DNA of 34,851 nt from Rhodocyclaceae bacterium. GTDB lineage: Bacteria > Pseudomonadota > Gammaproteobacteria > Burkholderiales > Rhodocyclaceae. The stretch is from NCBI GenBank assembly GCA_024709955.1, contig JANJVS010000153.1, positions 1 through 34,851 of the forward strand. Reading direction: 5' to 3'. Position 1 is the stretch's first letter. Each line of letters opens with the position of its first letter. The position numbers and the translations under genes were made by a program. Positions 8,918-16,168 of the stretch are shown here, piece by piece. Below the pieces are notes generated by a model. The model was given only the letters and a program-made list of their open reading frames with translations, made no database searches and had not been told where the DNA came from.

Positions 8918-9532
8918 TTACTGGCAGCCCGCCTGCGCGTACCAGTCCGCCGCGGCACCGGCGCCGTTCAGCTGGCCGCCGGCGAGGTAATAGACGTTGC
9001 CGTCCCGGCTGGACGTGCCGAGATAGACGTTGCCCGCGTATTGGCGGTAGTAATACTCCCCGGCGGTCTGCGACTGGGCGCCGATGGAACCGAACAGCGC
9101 CGGGTAATGGCTTTCCGCCCAGTCGAACAGGCAGTCGGACCTGGCGGCGGAGGCCGCGACCGAACCGGCCTGGTAGTTGTATTGCATGCCTTCCCCGGTG
9201 AGCGTCAGGGACGTGCCCTGGCGTATGTAGCCGATGGTCTGGGTGACGAGGTAATCCGGCGCGGAGGTCACGCCGTCGCAGGTCACCGCCGTCTCGCGCA
9301 TCTGGAAGCTCGTGCCGGTGTCGTTGCTCCACACGCCCGAGCCGCCGCTGCAGAACGGATTGCGCGGCGTGGTATTCACATAGGTGCCGTCGGCCCGGAA
9401 CTCGAAGCTGCCGTTCAGCGCCTGAATATCTTCGGGATCGTTCGACGATACGAACTGCCAGGTGCCGACGATATCGGCATGCGCCATGCTGGAAAAGACC
9501 AGGGCGGCGAGCAAGGACAAGCGTTTCTTCAT
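8918..9532 (-). CDS. Small secreted protein, lipocalin-like N-half and YYxxYxG-type C-domain
   Basis: A 204-residue exported protein with a signal peptide (MKKRLSLLAALVFSSMAHA). The first part (IVGTWQFVSS, FEFRADGTYV) resembles lipocalin-like or META-type small beta barrels. The last 70 residues (CLFDWAESHYPALF, YYYRQYAGNVYLGTS, NVYYLAGG, DWYAQAGC) match a short cysteine-bracketed domain seen at the C-terminus of many betaproteobacterial secreted proteins; its function is unknown. The Cys residues may form disulfides. The start ATG at 9532 follows AAGAAG and is the only start giving a signal peptide; a longer frame to 9634 does not. No link to the flanking metal genes is evident beyond position. 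Confidence 0.75.
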   Translation of the reverse strand: MKKRLSLLAALVFSSMAHADIVGTWQFVSSNDPEDIQALNGSFEFRADGTYVNTTPRNPFCSGGSGVWSNDTGTSFQMRETAVTCDGVTSAPDYLVTQTIGYIRQGTSLTLTGEGMQYNYQAGSVAASAARSDCLFDWAESHYPALFGSIGAQSQTAGEYYYRQYAGNVYLGTSSRDGNVYYLAGGQLNGAGAAADWYAQAGCQ

Positions 9533-9642
9533 GGGATTTTTCTTCTTGGCTGGATTGGAGTGACGGGATGCGCAAAATGCGCGCGCCACTCTACACCAGG
9601 GCTGCAGTGGCCCGGTGCGGATTAATGCCTGCATCCAGCCGG

Positions 9643-9666
9643 AAACTCGGCGCCGGCGGCACGGTG
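9643..9666 (+). repeat. 24-bp dispersed repeat, copy 3
   Basis: 22 of 24 positions match the consensus (AAACTC for AAAGTC, GGCACGG for GGGACGG). It lies 20 bp beyond the stop of the Sel1-repeat gene, which runs on the minus strand. Confidence 0.8.
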
Positions 9667-9685
9667 AGCGCCGCCGCGCCGTACT

Positions 9686-10297
9686 TCAGCGTGCCGCGCC
9701 TGCCGCCGAGGCGACGGCCATGTTCCTGGCCGGCAGCGCTTCGGCCACCTCCGCCGCGCGCCGCCTGAGTTCTGCCACGATGCGCTCGCCGTCGCGGTGC
9801 GCGGCGGCGAGGGCCTCGCGGCGGTCGCGCTCCTCGATCAGCGCGCGCGCCTGCCGCTGCCACTGCTGGAATTGCGCGTGGTGCTGGTGGTGCGCATGCT
9901 GCCGGCGGTTCAGGGTGAACCACTCGTGGGCCTTGGTTTCGTCGGCGGGCACGCCCTCGCCGTTCTGGTACATCAGGCCGAGCTGGATCTGGGCCGGCTT
10001 GTCGCCGCGCTCGGCGGCCGCGCGGTACCAGCGCAGCGCCTCCGCCGCGTCGTAGGCGACGCCGTCGGCATGCTGGTGGACCAGCGCGAGGTTGTAGGCG
10101 GCATCGACGTTGCCTTGCTCCGCCCACTTGCGCCAGAGCGCCATGGCGGCCGGCGTGTCGCCGCCCCGGTGCAGCTTGGCGGCACGGTTGAGATCGGCAT
10201 CGGCATTGGCGACGGGGCCGGCGGCATGCGCGGCGGCGGCGCAGGCCAGGCCGGCAATCAGCAAAGCGCTTGCGATGGTTTTGTTATTGGCGATCAT
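9686..10297 (-). CDS. Periplasmic Sel1-repeat protein with His-rich segment
   Basis: A 203-residue protein with a signal peptide (cleavage near AAAAHA at about 25). Two to three Sel1/TPR-like repeats are visible (AMALWRKWAEQGNVDAAYNLALVHQHADGV; EALRWYRAAAERGDKPAQIQLGLMYQNGEGV; KAHEWFTLN). They are followed by a histidine cluster RRQHAHHQHHAQFQQW at about 132-147 and a charged helical tail. Sel1 repeats are protein-interaction scaffolds; the His cluster suggests metal binding, which fits the neighbourhood, but that is inference. It has its own upstream region with GCGAC-type sites, so it may be a separate unit of the same regulon. The start ATG follows AAGGAGAG. Confidence 0.8.
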   Translation of the reverse strand: MIANNKTIASALLIAGLACAAAAHAAGPVANADADLNRAAKLHRGGDTPAAMALWRKWAEQGNVDAAYNLALVHQHADGVAYDAAEALRWYRAAAERGDKPAQIQLGLMYQNGEGVPADETKAHEWFTLNRRQHAHHQHHAQFQQWQRQARALIEERDRREALAAAHRDGERIVAELRRRAAEVAEALPARNMAVASAAGAAR

Positions 10298-10325
10298 CGT
10301 TCTCTCCTTGGGAATAGGCCTGCCG

Positions 10326-10385
10326 ATAGTAAGGAGATTGGCGCGCCGAATGAATTGGGCAAATTGTCGCGCGGCAGCTTGTCGC
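10326..10385 (-). promoter_or_regulatory. Sel1-gene promoter with two imperfect GCGAC dyads
   Basis: Read on the minus strand, GCGAC-N5-GCCGC (10385-10371, 9 of 10 dyad positions) is directly followed by a poorer copy GCGAC-N5-GCCCA (10370-10356). A -10-like TACTAT lies at 10331-10326, 34.5 bp from the centre of the poorer copy and 49.5 bp from the better one. The geometry is therefore less clean than at oprC, the second TonB receptor and tonB. Confidence 0.45.
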
Positions 10386-10398
10386 AGCCGGCGGACGC

Positions 10399-11133
10399 TC
10401 AGAGCAGCAGCAGCCGGCGCAGGCCCAGCAGGATCAGCACGGCGGCCGCGCCCCAGAGCAGCCAGCGCGCCAGCCAGGCGCGGCCGCTGCGCAGCTCGCG
10501 GCCGAGGCGGCCGGCGAGGGGCACGAGGACGAGGATCGGCGTCATCGCCGCGCCGAGGCCGAAGGCCAGGCCGTAGGCGGCGCCCTGCGCGGCGCTGCCG
10601 GCATGAGCGGCGAGGGCGAGCAGCGAGGCGAGCGGCGTGCAGGGCGTGAGCGAAAGCGCCGCGCCGAGGAACAGCGGCGGCAGGCTGTCCGTCTTGCGCC
10701 TGAACTGCACGGGCTGCAAAGTCGGCGCTGATGAAGCAACTGCGCTACAAGGCGGTCGAGCAAACAACGCTCTCCTCGCCGTAGCGGACGGCGGGACGGT
10801 GGCGCAGGACCTCGCCGGCCGCAGCAGCAGCCACAAGCCGGCGAGGATGCTCGCGCCGCCGATCACCGCGTTGCCCCAGGGGCCACCGAGCGCCTTGGCG
10901 AGACCCAGCCCCGCCGCGCCGGCGAGGGCGGCGAGCAGGGTGTAGGTGACGACGCGCCCGGCGAGGAACACGCCGGTGTGCAGGAAGGCCTCCGCCTGCC
11001 CGCTGGCGCGGCCGAGCGCCCAGGTGCCCATGAACGGCAGGCAGGTGACGGTGCAGGCGGTCAGGCCCATCGACACGCCGAGCAGCCAGACGGTCGCCAG
11101 CGTCACCTGGCCGGCGGCGAGCTCCTCAAGCAT
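10399..11133 (-). CDS. CcdA/DsbD- or TauE/UreH-like membrane protein carrying a repeat insertion
   Basis: A 244-residue polytopic membrane protein with about six helices. Each half carries a conserved Cys-Pro region: TACTVTCLPFMGTWALGR in the first helix and SLTPCTPLASLLALAAH in the fourth. That pattern occurs in the sulfite exporter TauE/SafE-UreH-2 group and in CcdA/DsbD transmembrane electron carriers. Function could be metal or thiol-redox transport across the inner membrane. Between the two halves, residues about 112-139 are encoded by an 84-bp copy of the dispersed repeat; they are low-complexity (TVPPSATARRALFARPPCSA) and unlike the rest. Without them the protein would be 216 residues, closer to family size. 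The frame remains open. The start overlaps the upstream polyferredoxin gene by eight bases. Confidence 0.7.
   Translation of the reverse strand: MLEELAAGQVTLATVWLLGVSMGLTACTVTCLPFMGTWALGRASGQAEAFLHTGVFLAGRVVTYTLLAALAGAAGLGLAKALGGPWGNAVIGGASILAGLWLLLRPARSCATVPPSATARRALFARPPCSAVASSAPTLQPVQFRRKTDSLPPLFLGAALSLTPCTPLASLLALAAHAGSAAQGAAYGLAFGLGAAMTPILVLVPLAGRLGRELRSGRAWLARWLLWGAAAVLILLGLRRLLLL
10718..10801 (+). repeat. 84-bp long form of the dispersed repeat, copy 4, inside a gene
   Basis: The outer 11 bp (10718-10728, AAAGTCGGCGC) and 13 bp (10789-10801, CGGCGGGACGGTG) are the two halves of the 24-bp repeat. Exactly 60 bp are inserted between them (10729-10788). The insert can fold into an imperfect hairpin: CGCTAC (10743-10748) with GTAGCG (10781-10786), GGCG (10751-10754) with CGCC (10777-10780), and GAGC (10758-10761) with GCTC (10769-10772). 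It lies within the CcdA/TauE-like frame, adding 28 codons without a stop. Confidence 0.85.
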
Positions 11134-12175
11134 CGGCGGGGTTCCGGACGAACTTCACGGGCTTGACCGTGCCGTCGGGCAGTTCGCCCTTGACCTTGGC
11201 CTTGTAGTAGTCGCGGCGGGACGAGAACAGCGCGAACGGTCCCCACTTGAGCTGGATGACGTCGTCCTGCGGGCAGTATTCGGCGCAGCGGCCGCAGAGC
11301 GTGCAGTCCTCGTGGTAGGCCTTGCGCCCTTCTTCCCTGGCGATCTCGGGAATGTCCATCGGACAGGCCTCGCTGCAGATGCCGCACTTGCCGCAGTTGT
11401 CGTGCATTTTCTTGGCGAGACGCATGGGCGAGAGGCGCTGGAAGACGGCGTTGAAGGCGAGCAGCGGGCAGATGCGGCAGAAAGGCTGGCGGATCGCCAG
11501 CGCGCCGACGAGCGTGAAGCCGATCAGCAGGTTGGCGACGGCGCCGAGGCCGAAGCCGATTCCGTCATTGACGCGCAGCGCGAGCTGCTCGGTGCTGCCG
11601 GTGAGCAGCGTGGTCGCCACGCGCGAGGGGCAGATGTCGCAATACGGATTGCCGAGGGAATGGGGCGTGACGCCGAGGCCGGTGAGCAGCGGCAGCACGA
11701 AGACCAGCGCGAGCAGCAGCAGCCACTTCACCGGCCGCACGCGCCTCACGTCGCCGAGGTCGCCGGCCTCCGCGCGGCGCAGGCCGATGCCGAAGCGGCG
11801 GCCGAGCTTGCCGATCAGCTCCTGCAGCGTGCCGAGCGGGCAGACCCAGCCGCAGAAGGCCTTGCCGAGCACGAAGAAGAAGGCGAAGAAGGCGACGAAG
11901 CTCATCAGGAGCGGCAGCACCATGCCGAAGGTGAGCTGCTGCGCGCGCACCAGCGCCTCGCCGATGCGGTGGTGGATGATGTGCTGCGTCGGGATCAGCA
12001 CGCAATAGCCGCCGTTCATCTGGTCGTAGGCGCAGGAGAGCGCCGGCAGGTTGTTGGAGATCTTGTCGGCCATGTAGGTGCCGACGAAGACGCTGCCGTA
12101 GACGCTGACGAACAGCATGACGAGCTGCACGGCGAGGCGAAAGCGCGACAGCGTCGGGAAGAATGTCTTAAGCAT
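11126..12175 (-). CDS. NapH/NosR-like membrane polyferredoxin (4Fe-4S)
   Basis: A 349-residue inner-membrane iron-sulfur protein. About five hydrophobic helices carry the NapH/NosR/CcoG-type motifs CGWVCP (Cys108, Cys112), CDICP (Cys179, Cys182) and CRICP (Cys233, Cys236). Two classical 4Fe-4S ferredoxin motifs follow: Cys261-264-267-271 and Cys291-294-297-301, each ending in CP. Such proteins move electrons between quinols and periplasmic or membrane partners, as NapH does for nitrate reductase and NosR for N2O reductase. Here the partners are a TonB receptor, a periplasmic protein and a CcdA/TauE-like protein, so a role in reducing an imported metal or cofactor is plausible but inferred. 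The start ATG at 12175 overlaps the previous stop by eight bases; a longer frame to 12388 is an overlap artefact. Confidence 0.85.
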   Translation of the reverse strand: MLKTFFPTLSRFRLAVQLVMLFVSVYGSVFVGTYMADKISNNLPALSCAYDQMNGGYCVLIPTQHIIHHRIGEALVRAQQLTFGMVLPLLMSFVAFFAFFFVLGKAFCGWVCPLGTLQELIGKLGRRFGIGLRRAEAGDLGDVRRVRPVKWLLLLALVFVLPLLTGLGVTPHSLGNPYCDICPSRVATTLLTGSTEQLALRVNDGIGFGLGAVANLLIGFTLVGALAIRQPFCRICPLLAFNAVFQRLSPMRLAKKMHDNCGKCGICSEACPMDIPEIAREEGRKAYHEDCTLCGRCAEYCPQDDVIQLKWGPFALFSSRRDYYKAKVKGELPDGTVKPVKFVRNPADA

Positions 12176-13058
12176 TGCCGTTGTCTCCTTGCGGGCGGGC
12201 GGCGCGCCGCCGCAGCAGCGGCGTGGCGGCGAGCATGCCGACCAGGCCGAAGGCCGCGCCCCAGCCGAGGCTGCGGTCGCGGTCGGCGTCCTGGCCGTAG
12301 GCATGGTTGAAGGCGGTGAGGTAGCGCCGGCCGGCAGCCTCCTTCTCGGTGGCGAGCACGAACCTGGCGCGGCGCGGACCGTGGCCATCGCCGCCGGCCT
12401 GGTCCGTCGCGGGCTTGAAGTCGCGCGGGAACAGCACGGTGGCGATGCCGTCCCGGTCGGTCAGGAAGGTGGAGCGGCTGCCGAACTCGGTCTCCAGGGT
12501 CAGCGGCTGGCCGGCCAGCGGCTGGCCCTCGAAGCGCACCAGGAAGCGCCACTTCTCGCTCTCGCGGTAGCTGCCGTGCTCGCGCGGCAGCGGAGCGGGC
12601 ACGATCTCCAGCTCGTGCTTCACGCTCCGCAGCAGTTCCTTGGGCGAGTCGCCGGGATTGCTGAAATACCAGGCGGTCGATGCCACCTTGACCGCCTCGG
12701 CGGATTCCTCGCGGGCGACGACCCAGTGGTAATTGCCGACCTGCGGGGCAGCGGGCGCGATCCGCGCGCCTTCCGGGGCGACCGGATAGTCGACCTTGCG
12801 GCGCTCCGCCGGACCGGCCGGGGCATGCACGCTCAGCACGGCCGGCGCGATGCCCTGTACCCGCAGCAGCGTCTGGGCGCGCTCGCCGCGCGGATTTTTG
12901 CCGGGCAGCAAGAGCGGCTGCCGCGTCCATTCGCGCGGCGCCGGCGGACGACGGACCTCGGCGGCGCTTGCCGGCGGCGTTCCATGGTTTTCATGCTGGC
13001 TCCAGGCGATCGCCGGCAGGCAGGCGGCGACCAGGGCCAGGACGGATGAGGGCTTCAT
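12168..13058 (-). CDS. Periplasmic protein with C-terminal membrane anchor (DUF4198/NikM-like)
   Basis: A 296-residue protein with a signal peptide (MKPSSVLALVAACLPAIAWS) followed by HENHG. The segment GQPLAGQPLTLETEFGSRST followed by FLTDRDGIATVLFPRDFKP is the beta-sandwich pattern of the DUF4198/NikM-type domains often found beside metal-uptake systems. The mature region ends in a single hydrophobic helix (GWGAAFGLVGMLAATPLL) and a short basic tail, giving an N-out anchored topology. Function is unknown; it sits 13 bp after the TonB receptor and overlaps the polyferredoxin gene, so it may hand the imported ligand to the inner-membrane components. The family assignment is tentative. Confidence 0.65.
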   Translation of the reverse strand: MKPSSVLALVAACLPAIAWSQHENHGTPPASAAEVRRPPAPREWTRQPLLLPGKNPRGERAQTLLRVQGIAPAVLSVHAPAGPAERRKVDYPVAPEGARIAPAAPQVGNYHWVVAREESAEAVKVASTAWYFSNPGDSPKELLRSVKHELEIVPAPLPREHGSYRESEKWRFLVRFEGQPLAGQPLTLETEFGSRSTFLTDRDGIATVLFPRDFKPATDQAGGDGHGPRRARFVLATEKEAAGRRYLTAFNHAYGQDADRDRSLGWGAAFGLVGMLAATPLLRRRAARPQGDNGNA

Positions 13059-13071
13059 GTCCGGTCCTCCC

Positions 13072-15330
13072 TCAGAAAGTCGCCGCCACGCCGGCGATCC
13101 AGTTTCTCGGCTTGCCGACGACGATCGAAAGATCCTCGCTGTTATAAACGCCGTCGTAAACGCCGGTCAGGTAATTCGACTGGTCGCTGGTGCCGCGCGC
13201 GGCCGACCAGTAGCGCTTGTCGAACAGGTTGTTCACCCGGGCGAACAGCGACCACTTGGCGCCCATGAAACCCGTTTCGCGAATGTCGTAGTTGGCCGAC
13301 AGGTTGAAGAGCGTGCGGCCGGCCCATTTCTCCTGGTTGATCTCGTCGGCCCACGACCAGGAGCGCGTGTCCATTTCCAGCGCCAGGCGGAAGCGGTCAT
13401 CCGGCTGCCAGCCGAAGGTCATGTTGAGCTGATGGCGCGGCACGCGCGGCACGTCGTTGCCGGTGTTGTCGTAGGCGACCAGCGTCGGCGCGGGGCCGTA
13501 GGGGCTGCCGAGCGTCAGGTTGAAGCGGTCGTAGTCGGTGAACTTCGCCTGGATGTAGGTGTAGGCGGCATCGAAGGTGAAGCTGCGCTTGCGGTCGGTC
13601 TTCAGGGACAGCTCGAAGCCCCGGTTGCGCACGCCGCCGATGTTGTCGTACATCTGCTGGGCAGTGGCGGTGCTGGTGCTGTACTGGCCGTTGGTGGCGA
13701 GGATGAAGTCCTTGCGGTCGATCTGGAACACGGCGCTCTCGACCTCGGCGGCCACGCCGGCGATCTCGGTCTGGGCGCGCAGGCCGAATTCGAGGTTGAG
13801 CGCCTCCTCCGGCTTCAGGTTCTCGTTGTTGAGCGTCTTGCCGCCGGTGGGCGAGAGGCTGCCGTTGTAGAGCTGGTCGGTGGTCGGCGCGCGGAAACTG
13901 GACGACAGGTTGCCGAAGAAATCGAGATTCTTCCGCGCGGCATAGTTCGCGCCGGCGCGCCAGGAATTGACGCGGAAGCTCTTGTCGCGCGTGAAGGGGG
14001 CGGCGATCTCGTTGGTCCGGCCGGAGGCGAAGTCCAGGCCGATGTCATCGTGGCGGCCGTTCAGCGTCAGGGTCCATTGCGGCGCGAGCAGGAACTTGAG
14101 TTCGCCATACAGGGCATTCACCGTCTCGTCCGTCACGTTGTCGCTGAGCACCGTGCCGGCGGTCACCAGTTGCGCGCCGCGGCCGCGACAGCCGGCCACG
14201 GCCATGGTGCAGTAGTCGACCTTGGCGGTGTTGAGGTTCTCGTAGCGGTTGCGGCGCAGGTCGAGGCCGCCGAGCCAGCCGACACTGCCCGCGTTGGCGC
14301 GCCACTCGGTCTTGACGCCGCGCTGCACCTGGCGATAGTTGTTGAGCGTGGTGTACAGGTCTTGCGCGCCCGGCGACGAATCGCTGATCGCCGCGCCGCT
14401 GGCGCTGACGCGCTGCGGGGCCGACCAGAAGTCGGTGCGGTCGCGATACTCGTAGGCGGTCGCCAGCAGGTTGCTGGTCGGCGTGATGTCGTTGGCGTAG
14501 GTGACGTGCAGCTTCTGCAGGTCGACGCCGTACTTGCGCGTGTAGTCGCGGCCGATCTCGCCGCGCGGGTCGAGATCCGCCTGGGTGGCGCCCTTGACCG
14601 AGCCGTGCTTGTCCTTCATGCGGTCCGACTTCTCGAAGCCGAAGGTGAGGTCGGAGGTTTCGGTCAGATAGAAGCGCAGGTTGCCGTCGATGTTCTCGGT
14701 CCGGTAGGAGGACTGCCAGTAATAGTCGTCTGCCGCGCGCCGGGTCGCCTGGAGGTGGCCGCTGCCCCAGTCACCGGCGAAACCGGCGCGCGCCAGCTGG
14801 CGGTTGTAACCCCAGGCGCCCTGGTCGGCCGCCACCGTCACCCCCTTGTATTTCGCGCCGCGCTTGGTGGTGATGATCACCGCGCCGGTGAGCGCGTCGT
14901 CGCCGAACAGGTAGGAGGCGCCGCTCTTGATCACCTTGATCGACTCGATGTTGTCGAGGTCGATATTGACCTTGCCGGTGCGCTCGAACACCGGCACGCC
15001 GTCGATGACGATCGCCACGCCGGGCTTTTCGCCCATGTAGCGCTGGTTCTCGATGCCGCGCAGCTTGATCTTGATCTCGTCGCCGGAGGAGAGGTCGGCG
15101 GTGACGCCCGGAATCGAACGCAGGACCTCGATGATGTTCTCCGGCCGCTTCTCGTCCACGCTCTGGCCGCTGATCTCGTGGATGGTGGTCGGCTCGCCGC
15201 GCTTGCCGACGAAGCGGTCGTCGATGGTGGTCGAGGTGACGGTGACCTCGCCCAGTCTGGTGTCCTCGGCCTGCGCGACGCAGGGCAGCAGGGCGAGCGC
15301 CACGGCCAGCGGTTTGACTGCGAACTTCAT
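13072..15330 (-). CDS. TonB-dependent receptor
   Basis: A 752-residue outer-membrane receptor with a 21-residue signal peptide ending CVAQA and a TonB box EVTVTST. The plug carries ENIIEVLRSIPGVTADLS, IKLRGIENQRYMGEKPGVAI and VIDGVPVFERTG. A 22-stranded barrel follows, ending in an aromatic residue (VAATF), the signal for barrel assembly. Overall it resembles iron-siderophore or colicin-type receptors, but ligand cannot be told from sequence. It lacks the CxxxM motif of the OprC family. Its promoter carries two tandem GCGAC-N5-GTCGC dyads, and the genes after it encode a periplasmic protein, a polyferredoxin and a CcdA/TauE-like protein, so it is likely the entry point of that pathway. The start follows GGGAGGAAG. 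Confidence 0.88.
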   Translation of the reverse strand: MKFAVKPLAVALALLPCVAQAEDTRLGEVTVTSTTIDDRFVGKRGEPTTIHEISGQSVDEKRPENIIEVLRSIPGVTADLSSGDEIKIKLRGIENQRYMGEKPGVAIVIDGVPVFERTGKVNIDLDNIESIKVIKSGASYLFGDDALTGAVIITTKRGAKYKGVTVAADQGAWGYNRQLARAGFAGDWGSGHLQATRRAADDYYWQSSYRTENIDGNLRFYLTETSDLTFGFEKSDRMKDKHGSVKGATQADLDPRGEIGRDYTRKYGVDLQKLHVTYANDITPTSNLLATAYEYRDRTDFWSAPQRVSASGAAISDSSPGAQDLYTTLNNYRQVQRGVKTEWRANAGSVGWLGGLDLRRNRYENLNTAKVDYCTMAVAGCRGRGAQLVTAGTVLSDNVTDETVNALYGELKFLLAPQWTLTLNGRHDDIGLDFASGRTNEIAAPFTRDKSFRVNSWRAGANYAARKNLDFFGNLSSSFRAPTTDQLYNGSLSPTGGKTLNNENLKPEEALNLEFGLRAQTEIAGVAAEVESAVFQIDRKDFILATNGQYSTSTATAQQMYDNIGGVRNRGFELSLKTDRKRSFTFDAAYTYIQAKFTDYDRFNLTLGSPYGPAPTLVAYDNTGNDVPRVPRHQLNMTFGWQPDDRFRLALEMDTRSWSWADEINQEKWAGRTLFNLSANYDIRETGFMGAKWSLFARVNNLFDKRYWSAARGTSDQSNYLTGVYDGVYNSEDLSIVVGKPRNWIAGVAATF

Positions 15331-15359
15331 GACTTCCTCCCGGTTTTCAAAGTGGCGGG

Positions 15360-15420
15360 AGTCTAGGCATGGCTATGACCAAAGCACTGCGACACAGCGT
15401 CGCGCGCGACAATCCGTCGC
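15360..15420 (-). promoter_or_regulatory. Promoter of second TonB receptor: tandem GCGAC-N5-GTCGC dyads
   Basis: Two perfect dyads lie at 15389-15403 and 15406-15420 (centres 15396 and 15413, 17 bp apart). The -10 box TAGACT on the minus strand (15365-15360) is 33.5 bp from the centre of the nearer dyad, exactly as at oprC. The expected -35 position reads AGTGCT, which is not a -35, so the promoter should need an activator. Confidence 0.75.
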
Positions 15421-15448
15421 GGCGGAATTGCCCGCCGCGACCGCCGGA

Positions 15449-15472
15449 AAAGTCGGCGCCGGCGAGACGGTG
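15449..15472 (+). repeat. 24-bp dispersed repeat, copy 5
   Basis: 23 of 24 positions match the consensus (AGACGG for GGACGG). It lies 10 bp beyond the stop of the Dnr-like regulator gene. Confidence 0.88.
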
Positions 15473-15481
15473 AGCGGCCGG

Positions 15482-16168
15482 CTAGGAAATGAAAATTTCG
15501 AGCCGATCGAGGTCGCGCACGTCGATGCGGCCGCCCCGTACCTCGATCAGACCAGCTTCGCTGAAGTCGCGCAGGATCCGCGAGAGCGCCTCGGGCGTCA
15601 TGCCGAGGCGCGAGGCGACCGCCTGCTTCGGCGCCGGCAGATCGATGCTCGGGCGGTTGCCCGCGCGTGTTCCGCAACGCCCCACCAGATAGCCGGCGAC
15701 GCGCTGGATCGGATTCTGCACCGTGTAGGACTCGACGTCGCGCATCAGCGTCAGCACCCGGCACGAAAGCACGCGCATCATGCGCTCGACGAACGCCGCA
15801 TCGCGTTCGACGAGGTCGTCGATGGACTGGCGGTCCAGGAGCAGCAGCCGCGAGTCGGCGAGGGCGACGGCGGCGAAGGGATAGGGGCCGTCGAGGAACA
15901 GGGCGGCCTCGCCGAAGCTCTGGCCGGGCTCCAGCAGCTCGATGATCTTCTCGGCGCCATCCTCGGACTGGCAGGTTTCCTTGATCAGCCCGTCGACGAC
16001 GAGATGGAGGCCGGTCGGCAAGTCGCCCTTCTGGAAAACGATCTCGCCCTTGGCGCAGCGCCGCTCGCGGGCGCCGGCGGCGAGCCGCTCCCGTTCGGCG
16101 TACGGAAGGTCGCTGAAAATGGGGAACTGGGCGAGTAGGGTGGCGGTATGCGGCTCGGGATGCTTCAT
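15482..16168 (-). CDS. CRP/FNR-family regulator, Dnr-like
   Basis: A 228-residue transcription factor with an N-terminal cyclic-nucleotide-binding-fold sensor (FPIFSDLPYAERERLA, GEIVFQKGD, GLHLVVDGLIK, PGQSFGEAALFLDG), a long dimerisation helix and a C-terminal winged helix. The latter includes LPAPKQAVASRLGMTPEALSRILRDF; its E-x-x-S-R recognition pattern is that of FNR/Dnr. The N-terminal cysteine cluster of FNR is absent, so it is not an oxygen-sensing iron-sulfur FNR; Dnr of Pseudomonas, a nitric-oxide-responsive activator of denitrification, is the closest type I recognise. ATG 16168 overlaps the exbD stop (TGATG); a GTG three bases earlier is an alternative start. It is the best candidate to bind the GCGAC-N5-GTCGC sites nearby. 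Confidence 0.85.
   Translation of the reverse strand: MKHPEPHTATLLAQFPIFSDLPYAERERLAAGARERRCAKGEIVFQKGDLPTGLHLVVDGLIKETCQSEDGAEKIIELLEPGQSFGEAALFLDGPYPFAAVALADSRLLLLDRQSIDDLVERDAAFVERMMRVLSCRVLTLMRDVESYTVQNPIQRVAGYLVGRCGTRAGNRPSIDLPAPKQAVASRLGMTPEALSRILRDFSEAGLIEVRGGRIDVRDLDRLEIFIS

Noticed and set aside
10399-11133. The CcdA/TauE-like gene as a pseudogene broken by the repeat
   Set aside because: The 84-bp element is a multiple of three and leaves an uninterrupted frame with conserved motifs on both sides. It may still be functionally impaired.
12176-12388. N-terminal extension of the polyferredoxin to 12388
   Set aside because: The extra residues are an off-frame translation of the upstream gene and have no membrane or motif content.
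12796-15366. An 856-codon open frame on the plus strand opposite the second TonB receptor
   Set aside because: It is the antisense shadow of a complete receptor gene with signal peptide, plug and barrel; its composition is Val/Ala/Arg-biased without domains.
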